Source: Pseudooceanicola marinus
Lineage (GTDB): Bacteria > Pseudomonadota > Alphaproteobacteria > Rhodobacterales > Rhodobacteraceae
Assembly (NCBI RefSeq): GCF_002786295.1
Contig: NZ_PGTC01000017.1
Coordinates: 124,001-188,000 of the forward strand
Reading direction: 5' to 3'
Length of the DNA: 64,000 bases
Shown: one piece after another, positions 17,746 through 26,838 of the stretch
How the letters are laid out: each line of letters begins with the position of its first letter
Position numbering within the stretch: position 1 is the first letter of the stretch
Notes under the pieces: generated by a model
The model's database searches: none
What the model was told of the DNA's origin: nothing
Seen by the model: the letters and a program-made list of their open reading frames with translations, nothing else
Program-made: the position numbers and the translations under genes

Positions 17746-19044
17746 ATGACACTGACCATCAATCCAAAGGACCATCTCGACCGCCGGAGCCTGCTGAAGG
17801 GGCTGGGCGCGGTCACCGCGGCCACCATCGCCCTGCCCCATGCGGCCCGGGCCCAGGGGGCCAAGACCATCAAGATCGGCGTCATCAGCCCGATGACCGG
17901 CCCGCTGTCGCTGTTCGGGGAAACCGACGAATACACCACCTCGAAGATCATGGAGTTGGTCGCCGACGGCATCGAGGTGAATGGCGAGACCTACAATATC
18001 GAGATCCTGCTGCGCGACGCCCAGTCGAACCCGAACCGGGCGGCCGAACTGGCGGGCGACCTGATCCTGAACGACGAAGTGGCGCTGATGCTGCCCGCCT
18101 CGGCCACCGACATCAACAACCCGACCGCCGACCAGTGCGAGCTTTACGGCGTGCCCTGCATCTCGTCGAACTCTCCCTGGCAGGCCTTTGTCATGCCGCG
18201 CGGCGGCGCCGAGACCCCCTTCAACTGGACCTACCATTTCTTCTGGGGGCTGGAGGACGTGCTGGGCACCTTCACCGGCATGTGGAAGTCGATCGAGACC
18301 AACGGCAAGGTCGGCATGCTGTTTCCGCGCAACGCCGATGGCGAGACCTGGGGCAACGAAGAGTACGGCCTGCCCCCGGCGGTGCGCGAGGCCGGGTTCG
18401 AGGCCTTCGCGCCCTCGATGTTCGAGCCCCGCACCAACGATTTCTCCGCACAGATCTCCACCTTCAAGCAGAACGACTGCGAGATCGTCGGCGGCATCAC
18501 CTACGTGGCCGACCTGAAGACCTTCATCACCCAGTGCAAGCAGCAGAACTACACCCCCAAGGTGGTGACCGTCGCCGCGGCGCTGCTGTTCCCCTCGGGG
18601 ATCGAAGCCATGGGCGATCTGGGCGAGCGCATGTCGTCGGAAGTCTGGTGGACTCCCGCCTTCCCCTACGCCTCGTCCCTGACCGGCCAGACCAGCCAGG
18701 AGATCGCGGATGCCTGGGAAGAGGACACCGGCAAGCAGTGGACCCAACCGCTGGGCTATGCCCATGCCCTTTGGGAAGTGATCCTGGATACGCTGAAACG
18801 CTCCTCCGATCCGCTGGACCGCGAGGCAAACCGCGACGCGCTGGCGGCCACCAACCTGGACACGCTGGTCGGGCCGATCAGCTTTGGCGACGGGCCGCAT
18901 CCCAACGTCTGCAAGACGCCGATCTTCGGCGGCCAGTGGGTCGAGGGCGAAAAGTGGCCCTTCGATCTGAAGATCGTCGACAACTCGCTCTATCCGGACG
19001 TGCTTGAGCCGGATGCGCAGATGAAACCGCTCGATTGGTCATGA
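17746..19044 (+). CDS. ABC transporter substrate-binding protein (Liv/AmiC family), Tat-exported
   Basis: 432 residues. The N-terminus DRRSLLKGLGAVTAATIALPHAARA looks like a twin-arginine signal, unusual for this class where Sec signals are the rule. The mature part is a Peripla_BP_6 domain starting IKIGVISPMTGPLSLFGE. It should bind the substrate of the LivGFHM-type importer encoded just downstream. The ribosome binding site is GGGAGGAG at 17731-17738. The catabolic context suggests an aromatic or hydroxyketone ligand rather than a branched-chain amino acid. Confidence 0.88.
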   Translation: MTLTINPKDHLDRRSLLKGLGAVTAATIALPHAARAQGAKTIKIGVISPMTGPLSLFGETDEYTTSKIMELVADGIEVNGETYNIEILLRDAQSNPNRAAELAGDLILNDEVALMLPASATDINNPTADQCELYGVPCISSNSPWQAFVMPRGGAETPFNWTYHFFWGLEDVLGTFTGMWKSIETNGKVGMLFPRNADGETWGNEEYGLPPAVREAGFEAFAPSMFEPRTNDFSAQISTFKQNDCEIVGGITYVADLKTFITQCKQQNYTPKVVTVAAALLFPSGIEAMGDLGERMSSEVWWTPAFPYASSLTGQTSQEIADAWEEDTGKQWTQPLGYAHALWEVILDTLKRSSDPLDREANRDALAATNLDTLVGPISFGDGPHPNVCKTPIFGGQWVEGEKWPFDLKIVDNSLYPDVLEPDAQMKPLDWS

Positions 19045-19052
19045 GGGACAGC

Positions 19053-19781
19053 ATGACCGATCAGGTGCTTCTGTCGGCCCGCGGCCTGACCAAGCGTTTC
19101 GGCGCCGTCACCGTGGTGGACGACGTGACCTTCGATGTGGCGCGCGGAGAGGTCCTGGGGATCCTGGGGCCGAACGGTGCCGGCAAGACCACGCTGTTCA
19201 ACCTGATCAGCGGCGATCATGCTGCCAACGGTGGGGAGTTGTCGCTTGACGGCTCCCACCTTCAGGCCGAACCGCCGTTCAGGCGGTGCCAACGGGGCAT
19301 CGGGCGCACCTACCAGGTGCCTCAGCCCTTCGGCGAGATGACGGCCTTTGAAAACCTGATGGTCCCGGCGATGCTCAGCGCGAAGATGAAGGAGGCCGAG
19401 GCCTCTGACTACTGCGCCGAGATCCTGGCTGACTGCGGTCTGCTGCCGCGGGCGAACACCCTGGCGGGCGGGCTGACCCTGCTGGACCGCAAGCGTCTGG
19501 AACTGGCCCGGGCGCTAGCCGGGCGGCCCAAGCTGCTGTTGCTGGACGAGATCGCCGGCGGGCTGACCGACGCCGAGGGCGCCGAGCTGGTTGCGCTGAT
19601 CCGCCGGGTCCGCGACCGCGGTGTGACCATCATCTGGATTGAACACGTTCTGCACGCCCTCATGGCGGTGGCCGACCGCGTTCTGGTGCTGAACTTCGGT
19701 GTGAAAATCGCCGAGGGCAGCCCAGACACCGTCATGCAGGACCCCGAAGTGCAGCGCGTCTACATGGGGATAGAGGCATGA
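19053..19781 (+). CDS. ABC transporter ATPase, LivG-type
   Basis: 242 residues, with Walker [10 protein letters not shown], a Q-loop region [19 protein letters not shown] typical of LivG, and Walker [15 protein letters not shown] followed by the His switch [10 protein letters not shown]. The signature motif is weak ([19 protein letters not shown]), as often in LivG. The ATG at 19053, preceded by GAGGGACAGC, was chosen over an in-frame ATG that overlaps the previous gene. It pairs with the LivF-type ATPase that follows with a four-base overlap. Confidence 0.9.
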   Translation: MTDQVLLSARGLTKRFGAVTVVDDVTFDVARGEVLGILGPNGAGKTTLFNLISGDHAANGGELSLDGSHLQAEPPFRRCQRGIGRTYQVPQPFGEMTAFENLMVPAMLSAKMKEAEASDYCAEILADCGLLPRANTLAGGLTLLDRKRLELARALAGRPKLLLLDEIAGGLTDAEGAELVALIRRVRDRGVTIIWIEHVLHALMAVADRVLVLNFGVKIAEGSPDTVMQDPEVQRVYMGIEA

Positions 19782-20512
19782 CCGGAACACCCATTCTGTC
19801 GACCCACGCCCTGAACGGGGGCTATGGCGATTTCCAGGCTCTCTTCGGGATCGACATGGAGCTTCACGAGGGAGAAGTCATCTCCCTGATCGGTGCCAAT
19901 GGCGCGGGCAAGTCGACCTTCCTGAAATCCGTCTTCGGCCTGCTGCCCGTGGCGCCCGAAATGGTGCGCTATGACGGTGAGGCCGTCGGCGGCACCCCGG
20001 CGCACCGGATGGTGCGGCGCGGCATCGCCATGGTGCCCGAGGGGCGGCGCCTGTTCGTCGGCATGACCGTCGAGGAAAACATGCGCGTGGCCATCGACAA
20101 CGCCCGCCTTCCCGAGGACGAGGGGCAATGGACCCGCGAGCGGCTGTTCGAGCTGTTCCCGATCCTGCGCGAGAAACGCCGACAGCCCATCGAGGACCTG
20201 TCGGGCGGGCAACAGCAGATGGTCGCGATCTCCCGCGCGCTGCTGTGCCAGCCCCGCGTTCTGCTCTGTGATGAGATCAGCCTCGGCCTGGCGCCGAAAG
20301 TCATCCGCGAGATCTACGCGATCCTGCCCGAGATCACCGCCGCCGGCACCTCCATCGTGCTGGTGGAGCAGGACGTGAGCCTAGCCCGCGAGGCGTCGAA
20401 CCGGCTCTATTGCATGCTCGAAGGGCGGATCACCCTGACCGGCGCCTCAAATGACATTTCCCGCGACGATATCGCCGCGGCCTATTTCGGAGCGTCAGAT
20501 GCAGTGGCTTGA
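19778..20512 (+). CDS. ABC transporter ATPase, LivF-type
   Basis: 244 residues. It has Walker A GANGAGKST, the LivF-type segment GIAMVPEGRRLFVGMTVEENM, signature LSGGQQQMVAISRAL, and Walker B LLCDEISLGLAP, with Cys where most have Leu or Met and Ile where most have Pro. It is the second nucleotide-binding subunit of this importer. Its ATG overlaps the LivG-type stop by four bases, and its own end overlaps the start of the permease gene by 14 bases. Confidence 0.9.
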   Translation: MTGTPILSTHALNGGYGDFQALFGIDMELHEGEVISLIGANGAGKSTFLKSVFGLLPVAPEMVRYDGEAVGGTPAHRMVRRGIAMVPEGRRLFVGMTVEENMRVAIDNARLPEDEGQWTRERLFELFPILREKRRQPIEDLSGGQQQMVAISRALLCQPRVLLCDEISLGLAPKVIREIYAILPEITAAGTSIVLVEQDVSLAREASNRLYCMLEGRITLTGASNDISRDDIAAAYFGASDAVA

Positions 20513-21359
20513 TGCAATTATACAGGGCGTCCTGCTGGGCGGCATGTACGCGCAATACGCGCTTGGCATGGCGCTGATGTTCGGCGTGATGCGGATCGTG
20601 AACATCGCCCATGGCGACGTGATGATCCTGCTGTCGCTGATCGCCGTGTCGCTGGCCGGCGTGCTGCCCGTGGGCAATATCGGACTGATCGTTGTGATCG
20701 TGCCGATCGCCGTCGCCATCGGCTGGGCCCTTCAGACCTTCATCCTGAACCGCGTGGTGGGCGCCGACCCCCTGCCCTCGCTGATCGCCACCTTCGGGCT
20801 GTCCATCGCCCTGCAGAACCTGATGCTGGAGGTCTGGTCGGCCGACACGCGCAGCCTGCCGAACTCCGGCATCGCCAGCGAGTCCTTCCAGATCGGGCCG
20901 ATCTACGTCGGGCTGCTGCCGGTGATCGTGCTGATCTGCGCCTTCGTGCTGACCGGCGGGCTGGACGCGGTGATGCGCTACACCCGCTTCGGGCGGGGCC
21001 TGCGCGCCGCCGCCGCCGATACCGAGGCCGCGGCGATGACCGGCGTCGATCCGAAACGCATCTATGCCACGGCCACCGCCATCGCGGTTGGCATCCTCGG
21101 GCTCGCCGCCGTCTTCGCCGCCCTGCGGGCGACCGTGTCGCCTTCCGACGGGTCAGCCCAGCTGATCTACGCCTTCGAGGCGGTAATCATCGGCGGCATG
21201 GGATCCATCTGGGGTGCCTTCCTCGGCTCCATGGTGCTGGGCGTGGCCCAGGCCATCGGGCTGCGGGTCGATCCCGGGCTGGGGATCCTCTTCGGCCACC
21301 TCGTCTTCCTTCTGGTCCTGGCGACGCGACCCGAAGGCATCATGGCACGCAAGAAATAG
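20499..21359 (+). CDS. ABC transporter permease, LivH-type
   Basis: 286-residue polytopic membrane protein beginning MQWLDAIIQGVLLGGMYAQYALGMALMFGVMRIVNIAHGD, the LivH hallmark at the first helix. The motif GRGLRAAAADTEAAAMTGVD near 165-190 is the ATPase-contacting cytoplasmic loop. An in-frame ATG 48 bases upstream lies inside the previous gene and is less likely. It forms the channel with the LivM-type protein that follows. Confidence 0.9.
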   Translation: MQWLDAIIQGVLLGGMYAQYALGMALMFGVMRIVNIAHGDVMILLSLIAVSLAGVLPVGNIGLIVVIVPIAVAIGWALQTFILNRVVGADPLPSLIATFGLSIALQNLMLEVWSADTRSLPNSGIASESFQIGPIYVGLLPVIVLICAFVLTGGLDAVMRYTRFGRGLRAAAADTEAAAMTGVDPKRIYATATAIAVGILGLAAVFAALRATVSPSDGSAQLIYAFEAVIIGGMGSIWGAFLGSMVLGVAQAIGLRVDPGLGILFGHLVFLLVLATRPEGIMARKK

Positions 21360-21368
21360 AGGCTGGAC

Positions 21369-22376
21369 ATGGAAACGATCAAACACATGCGCGTGGCCCG
21401 CGCCACGACCTCCAGCCGGATCGCGATGACCTTGGGGATCGTGGTGCTCGTCGCCCTTGTCGCCATGCCCTGGTGGGCCACCTCCGGCAATATCCGCTGG
21501 GCGATCGAGCTGTGCTGCTACATCGCCATCGCCCAGATGTGGAACCTGCTGGCGGGCTATGCCGGGCTGGTCTCGGTCGGGCAACAGGCCTTCATCGGGG
21601 TGGCGGGCTACATGCTCTTCGTGCTGGCGCAGAACTTCGGCGTGAACCCCTTCGTCGCCGTCTTCTTGTCGCTGATCGCGCCTGCCGTGCTGGCGGTGCC
21701 GACCTACCTGCTGCTGCGCCGCCTCGACGGGCCCTATTTCGCCATCGGCACCTGGGTCGTGGCCGAGGCGGTGCGCCTAGCGACCTCGAACATCGACTAC
21801 GTGAACGCGGGCGCCGGGATGACCCTGCGGGTGATGACCCAGTACAGCCAGCATGAACGCGAGGTGGCCTTCGTCATTCTCTGCGCGGTGCTGCTGCTGG
21901 CCACCATCGGCGGCAGCTACTGGCTCCTGCGCTCGCGCCACGGGCTGGCGCTGACCGCGATGCGCGACAACCCGGTCGCGGCGGCCAGCCAGGGGGTCAA
22001 CGTGGGCCGGCTGCGGTTCTGCATCTTCGTGGCGGCGGCCGTGGGGACCGGTCTGGCAGGGGCGATCTACTACATGGCGCAGCTGCGGATCACCCCCGGC
22101 GCGGGCTTTGACCCCTTCTGGGCCTCGATGGCGATCTTCATCGTCATGGTGGGCGGCATCGGCTCCATCGAAGGGGCGATCCTGGGCGCGCTGATCTACT
22201 TTTTCGCCGACCGGCTCTTCGGCGAGTTCGGCTCCGCTTACCTGATCGTCCTGGGCCTCTTGACGCTCGTCATCGCCCTTTACGCCCGCGGCGGGGTCTG
22301 GGGCCTGATGCAGAAACTGGGTGACCATCCCTGGTTCCCCGTGCGCCGCAAGCTGATCGTGGAGGAGAGAGCATGA
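21369..22376 (+). CDS. ABC transporter permease, LivM-type
   Basis: 335-residue membrane protein. It contains MWNLLAGYAGLVSVGQQAFIG, the conserved LivM N-terminal signature, the ATPase-contact loop SRHGLALTAMRDNPVAAASQGVNV, and IVMVGGIGSIEGAILGALI near the C-terminus. It completes the importer. Its stop overlaps the start of the zinc alcohol dehydrogenase (ATGA), which ties that enzyme to uptake. Confidence 0.9.
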   Translation: METIKHMRVARATTSSRIAMTLGIVVLVALVAMPWWATSGNIRWAIELCCYIAIAQMWNLLAGYAGLVSVGQQAFIGVAGYMLFVLAQNFGVNPFVAVFLSLIAPAVLAVPTYLLLRRLDGPYFAIGTWVVAEAVRLATSNIDYVNAGAGMTLRVMTQYSQHEREVAFVILCAVLLLATIGGSYWLLRSRHGLALTAMRDNPVAAASQGVNVGRLRFCIFVAAAVGTGLAGAIYYMAQLRITPGAGFDPFWASMAIFIVMVGGIGSIEGAILGALIYFFADRLFGEFGSAYLIVLGLLTLVIALYARGGVWGLMQKLGDHPWFPVRRKLIVEERA

Positions 22377-23389
22377 AAGCCGCCGTTTTCGACCGCCTGG
22401 GCCAGCCCCTGCGCGTGGCCGATGTGGACACGCCCGAGGCCGGCCCGGGCCAGGTTCTGCTGAAGGTCTGCCGCTGCGGTATCTGCGGATCCGACCTGCA
22501 CATGACCGAGGATGCCACCTTCGGCCTGCAGGGCGGAGAGGTCATCGGGCATGAGTTCTCGGGCGAGGTGATCGACGTGGGCCGCGGCGTGCAGCACCTC
22601 AAACCCGGCGATCACGTCTCAGCGGCGCCCCTGCGCGGCTGCGGCAGCTGCCCGGCCTGCCTGCGGGGCGAGCCCGCCTGGTGCAGCCGGTTCGAGCTGA
22701 TCGGCGGCGGCTACGCCGAATACGCCGCGCTGGACGAAATCCAGTGCCGCAAACTGCCCTGGGGGATCACCGCCACCGACGGCGCCCTGGCCGAGCCGCT
22801 GGCGGTGGCGTTGCATGGCATCCTGCGGGCGGGGCTGCGCCCCGGCGCCCGGGTGCTGATCGTGGGCGCCGGCGCCATCGGGCTGGCCGTCGCCTTCTGG
22901 GCCCGGCGCATGGGCGCGGCCCATGTGGAGGTCGCGGACCTGCACGACCACCAGCGCGACCGCGCCATGGACCTCGGCGCCACCGGCTTTGTCCTGTCGG
23001 GCGAGGACATGGGCGCCCGCGTGGCCGACGCCTGCGGCGGTGCGCCGCCCGAGATCGTCTTCGAATGCGTCGGCAAGCCGGGGCTGATCGACCACTGCAT
23101 CGACCTCGTCGCTCCGCGCGGCAAGGTCGTGGTGCTGGGCCTGTGCACCGCGCCCGATCACCTCGACAGCTTCCGCGCCATCTCGAAGGAGGTGGACATC
23201 GTTATGTCCGTCTTCTTCACCATGCCGGAGTTTGAAACCGCCATCCGGGCGCTGGACGGCGGGACCTATGCGCCGCAGCACCTCATCTCCTCGCAGGTGT
23301 CCCTGCAAGACATGCCCGGGGCCTTCGAGGCGCTGCGCAGTCGGACCACGCAGTGCAAGGTCCTGGTCGATCCCGGGGCGCTGGCCTGA
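22373..23389 (+). CDS. Zinc-dependent alcohol dehydrogenase (MDR family)
   Basis: 338 residues. Catalytic zinc ligands appear in CGICGSDLH (Cys37 region) and GHEFSGEV (His/Glu), and the structural zinc loop CGSCPACLRGEPAWC has all four cysteines. The Rossmann motif is VGAGAIGLA. It resembles the threonine/sorbitol dehydrogenase branch. As the last gene of the cluster it probably oxidises a secondary alcohol of the imported substrate; with the SDR, two alcohol oxidations are available in one operon. Confidence 0.88.
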   Translation: MKAAVFDRLGQPLRVADVDTPEAGPGQVLLKVCRCGICGSDLHMTEDATFGLQGGEVIGHEFSGEVIDVGRGVQHLKPGDHVSAAPLRGCGSCPACLRGEPAWCSRFELIGGGYAEYAALDEIQCRKLPWGITATDGALAEPLAVALHGILRAGLRPGARVLIVGAGAIGLAVAFWARRMGAAHVEVADLHDHQRDRAMDLGATGFVLSGEDMGARVADACGGAPPEIVFECVGKPGLIDHCIDLVAPRGKVVVLGLCTAPDHLDSFRAISKEVDIVMSVFFTMPEFETAIRALDGGTYAPQHLISSQVSLQDMPGAFEALRSRTTQCKVLVDPGALA

Positions 23390-23399
23390 GCAGCAAGGA

Positions 23400-23867
23400 T
23401 CACGCGGCCTGGCGCGTTTCCAAGTCCAGCAGCATCGTCGCCATACCCTGGCGCCGCGACAGCTCCTCGTAGCCGGCGGACAGATAGGCGTTATGCGCCG
23501 GTGCATTGTCGACCTCGACCTTCAGGGTCAGGGTCAGCGCGCCCAGGCCCCGGGCCGCCTGCTCCACCCGCGCTGTCAGCTCCGCCGCGGCGCCGCCGCG
23601 TGCCTCTTCGACGAGGTAGACATAGGTCAGGTGCCGTACCTCCGGCCCGACACCGACCCGCAAGGCGAAGAACCCCACGTCGCGCCCCGCCGCATCCTGC
23701 AGGTAGAAGGAGACGTCGTCCTGCTCTCCCAGCCATTTCAGGCGCCATTCCCGTTCATCGAAAGGCACCTTGGCATTGGGGTTGAGCAAGGGGATCTCGG
23801 CGTCCGGCAGCATCCCTGCCAGGGGCGCCAGGTCGACGTCGTAGTTGCGGCGGAGTGTTAGGGCCAT
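23400..23867 (-). CDS. GNAT-family N-acetyltransferase
   Basis: 155 residues with GNAT fold features: a beta bulge region DVGFFALRVGVGPEVRHLTYVYLVEEARGGAAAELTARVEQ (motif A, acetyl-CoA pyrophosphate loop in the form RGGAAA) and a C-terminal NAPAHNAYLSAGYEEL (motif B Asn and Tyr). The substrate is unknown. It converges with the preceding dehydrogenase gene, with ten bases between the stop codons. Confidence 0.82.
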   Translation of the reverse strand: MALTLRRNYDVDLAPLAGMLPDAEIPLLNPNAKVPFDEREWRLKWLGEQDDVSFYLQDAAGRDVGFFALRVGVGPEVRHLTYVYLVEEARGGAAAELTARVEQAARGLGALTLTLKVEVDNAPAHNAYLSAGYEELSRRQGMATMLLDLETRQAA

Positions 23868-24257
23868 GGGTCCTTCCTTCGGCTGGTCCCGGCGCCCGCG
23901 CGCCGGCGTGCATTTTGAACCCGCGCCCGTGCCATAGCCGCCCCCCGCGCGTCAACCGGACGCCTGCGTTCGGCCCGGCAGGTTCTGCTTCAGGCCGCGC
24001 GGCGCACAGTCTCCGGGAAGACCGCGCCGCATTCGCGCGCCCCGTTCTGGCGCCCCCGGGATGGCGACGGGGGAAAATGGCCCCCCGAAACGCGCGATGG
24101 ATTGCCCCCGGAGCCCAGGCGGGCACCACGGCCACAGTTTTGCGCGCGCTCATTACATGCACTTGCATATTAAATCCGACCAATTTAGTCGTCGACCTGC
24201 AAGCCACGCCCCGGATGGGCGCAGCCAACCATCCACAGACAGCATCCGGGGACATCC
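23868..24257. other. 390-base intergenic region upstream of the TonB receptor
   Basis: No gene is seen. The last 120 bases become AT-rich and hold the probable promoter of the TonB-dependent receptor gene, including the inverted repeat ATGCA-CT-TGCAT at 24157-24168 followed by TATTAAAT. The position, about 90-100 bases from the start codon of an iron receptor, suggests an iron-regulator site (Fur/Mur, Irr or RirA type), but the sequence does not match any consensus well enough to name one. Confidence 0.5.
24157..24168. promoter_or_regulatory. Inverted repeat, candidate iron-regulator site
   Basis: ATGCA-N2-TGCAT lies in the only AT-rich stretch upstream of the TonB-dependent receptor gene, followed by TATTAAAT that could serve as a -10 element. 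The regulator is unidentified; the assignment is by position only. Confidence 0.35.
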
Positions 24258-26216
24258 ATGACACCTTCCGCGCTTCGCCCGCGCCACCGCGCCTCCTGTA
24301 GCGTCATCGCGCTGCTGACCCTCTCGGCCCAGCCCTTGCTGGCCCAGGACACGACCACCGCATTCGCCCTGGATCCGATCGTGATCCAGAGCCAGGACGA
24401 CCTCGGAGCTGCCGCCGATCGCGCCACCTCGATGTATGTCTCCGAACGGGAGTTGGAGCAGGCGCGGTCCGGAGACCTGAAGGACGTCTTTTCCGGCATC
24501 GCCTCGGTCTCGGTCGGGGGCGCCCTGCCGCTGACGCAGAAGATCTTCGTGAACGGCGTCGACATGCTGAACCTCGGCGTGACCATGGACGGCACGCCGC
24601 AGAACAACCGCGCCTTTCACCATGTCTCGGCCAATGCCATCGACCCCGGCCTGCTGAAACAGGTGCGTGCCGACGCCACCGTCTCGCCCGCCGATGCGGG
24701 CCCGGGCGCGCTGGCCGGCTCCGTCGTCTTCGAAACGGTCGATGCCTCCGACATCCTCGACCCCGGCGATACCTTCGGTGGCAACCTGCGGCTGTCCTTC
24801 TCGGACAACGGCGAGACGCTGCAATCGGGGCTGACCCTCGCGGGCCAGGGCGGCGGGTTCGAATGGCTGCTCTACGGCAAGGTCGCGGATGGCTCGGACT
24901 ACGACTCCGGCGCGGGCGAGCGCATTCACGGGACCCGTGCCGACCTGCAAAGCTACCTGGCCAAGGCCGCCTACCAAGCCGGCGACCACCGGTTCGAGTT
25001 TTCGGCACAGCGCCTGGAAGACAGCGCGCTGCGCCAGGAACGGGCAAACTTCGGCGGCCGCGGCGGCGTCACCGATGCGCTGACCCTCTACGACACGACG
25101 CGCGAAAGCTACGCCTTCAGCTATGAAACCCCCGAGGCCACCGGCCTGTGGGACCCGCGTGTGCACCTCGGCTATTCGGAAAGCCAGATCGACAAGCCCG
25201 ACCCCTGGGACAGCAACGGCACCTCCGACACAGCCTCCGCGACCATCGAGAACACCTTCAACCTCAACGCCGAGGAGACGGTGACCGCCGGGATCGACTA
25301 CCAGCGCAGGTCGGGCCACTACGACAGCGAGGATGCCACCTACCCGGCCAATGACAGCGAGACCTCCCGCAACCTCGGCTTCTTCGCCCAGGCCCGCCTG
25401 CAGCCCACGGACCGGCTGAAGGTGTCCTTCGGCGCGCGCTACGACCGCCAGCGGTTCACCGGGGTCAACGGCGTGAAGGAGACCTTCGACGGGGCCTCGG
25501 GCAATGCCTCGCTGACCTATCAGCTGACCGAGGAGTTGGCTCTGCGCGGCGGCGTTTCCTCCGTCTTCGGCGGGCTGGTCATCGAGGACAATTACCTCTT
25601 CGAGGGGCTGCGCGGCGCCAATGCCTATGACGAGTTGAAGGCCGTGCGGGCCGACAACGCCACCCTGGGCTTCGACTGGACCAGGGGCGACCTGACGCTG
25701 TCGGGCGAGGTCTTCGTCACCGAGATGTCCAACGCCCGGTCCGGCACCTCTACCTTCGATTTCGAAAGCCGCGGCTTCAACCTGGGCGCCACCTACGGCT
25801 GGGCCAGCGGCTTTGCCCGGGCCACCCTGTCGCACAGCACGGTCGAGGTCGATGGCGAAAGCGCCGGCAGCTACGAGGCGCAGGACTTCGGCGCGCCCCT
25901 CGGCACCGTCATGGCCGTCGAGTTCGAGCAGCAGACCGGCGTCGAGGGGCTGACCGTCGGCGGCGGCCTGGACATCGCCCTGGACGAGGATGCCCCGGAT
26001 GACAGCCTGAACGACTACGAAGGCTACACCGTGGTCAATGCCTGGGCGGAATATGTCCCCGCGCGCCTGCCGACCCTGACGCTGCGCCTCGGGGTGAACA
26101 ACCTCTTCGATAAGGAATACGCCGACCGCGCGACCTACGGCGCCGAATACGGCTCGATTACCACGCTGAAGGAACCGGGGCGCACCGTGTCCCTCGTGGC
26201 GGTCTCGCGCTTCTGA
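24258..26216 (+). CDS. TonB-dependent outer-membrane receptor, siderophore or heme type
   Basis: 652 residues. A signal peptide (about 1-29, LLAQD) is followed by a TonB box-like LDPIVIQ, a plug domain (about 45-155; IFVNGVDMLNLGVTMDGTPQNN, GPGALAGSVVFETVDASD) and a 22-strand barrel ending NNLFDKEYADRATYG...GRTVSLVAVSRF with C-terminal Phe. It imports an iron chelate across the outer membrane with TonB energy. The neighbouring siderophore-binding protein supports a ferric siderophore ligand; the exact chelator is unknown. Confidence 0.9.
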   Translation: MTPSALRPRHRASCSVIALLTLSAQPLLAQDTTTAFALDPIVIQSQDDLGAAADRATSMYVSERELEQARSGDLKDVFSGIASVSVGGALPLTQKIFVNGVDMLNLGVTMDGTPQNNRAFHHVSANAIDPGLLKQVRADATVSPADAGPGALAGSVVFETVDASDILDPGDTFGGNLRLSFSDNGETLQSGLTLAGQGGGFEWLLYGKVADGSDYDSGAGERIHGTRADLQSYLAKAAYQAGDHRFEFSAQRLEDSALRQERANFGGRGGVTDALTLYDTTRESYAFSYETPEATGLWDPRVHLGYSESQIDKPDPWDSNGTSDTASATIENTFNLNAEETVTAGIDYQRRSGHYDSEDATYPANDSETSRNLGFFAQARLQPTDRLKVSFGARYDRQRFTGVNGVKETFDGASGNASLTYQLTEELALRGGVSSVFGGLVIEDNYLFEGLRGANAYDELKAVRADNATLGFDWTRGDLTLSGEVFVTEMSNARSGTSTFDFESRGFNLGATYGWASGFARATLSHSTVEVDGESAGSYEAQDFGAPLGTVMAVEFEQQTGVEGLTVGGGLDIALDEDAPDDSLNDYEGYTVVNAWAEYVPARLPTLTLRLGVNNLFDKEYADRATYGAEYGSITTLKEPGRTVSLVAVSRF

Positions 26217-26287
26217 TGCGGGCCGGGCCGGCCCATGGCCCCACCCGACGCCGCCGGTCCCCCGGGGTCGACGGCGTCACCGGCGCG

Positions 26288-26767
26288 TCACGGGTAAAGG
26301 CGGATCAGATGACGCGCCAGCGCATAGGCCTCTTCCGTGCTCATCCGCGCGCCCAACTCCTCCGCGATGACCTCGCTGTAGACCTCCCAGATGCGGTCGT
26401 GCATGCCCAGCCCCGCATCGGTCAGCACAAGCCGCTTGCTGCGCCCCGGCCCCGGCGAGGCCTCGCTGCGGATCCAGCCCTGGGCCTCGATCCGCGCCGC
26501 GTGGCGCGACAGGGCATACTGCCGGGTGAACAGCCTGCGCTCCAGGTCCGCCATCACCATGCCCGCCGGCCCGGCGCGTTCCAGTTCCAGCAGGATCTCG
26601 TACCAGATCGGGTCGCCGATCCCTTCGGCGCGCAGCCGGCTGGCGATCCGCGCCCCGACACTGCGCTGCACACGCAGCAGGTTGAACCAGACCCGGTTCG
26701 CCCCCATGCGCGGATCGTCATCCCCCGCAAAGGGATCCGGCTCTGCGTCCTGACTGTCAGCTGCCAT
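26288..26767 (-). CDS. MarR-family transcriptional regulator
   Basis: 159 residues with a winged helix-turn-helix (about 50-130): WYEILLELERAGPAGMVMADLERRLFTRQYALSRHAARIEAQGWI then the wing SEASPGPGRSKRLVLTDAG. It probably binds a phenolic or oxidant signal, as is common in the family. It is transcribed divergently from the siderophore-binding protein gene (71 bases between starts) and convergently to the receptor, so it may control the siderophore genes. Confidence 0.88.
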   Translation of the reverse strand: MAADSQDAEPDPFAGDDDPRMGANRVWFNLLRVQRSVGARIASRLRAEGIGDPIWYEILLELERAGPAGMVMADLERRLFTRQYALSRHAARIEAQGWIRSEASPGPGRSKRLVLTDAGLGMHDRIWEVYSEVIAEELGARMSTEEAYALARHLIRLYP

Positions 26768-26838
26768 GGCGGGTCGCCCATTCCTCGTTCCGCACCGTAC
26801 CTACCCCGACCACGGCCCCAACACCATAGGAGCACCAC

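Noticed and set aside
24150-24180. A defined Fur, Irr or RirA box upstream of the TonB receptor
   Set aside because: Only a short inverted repeat is visible; it does not match any of these consensus sites closely enough to name the regulator.
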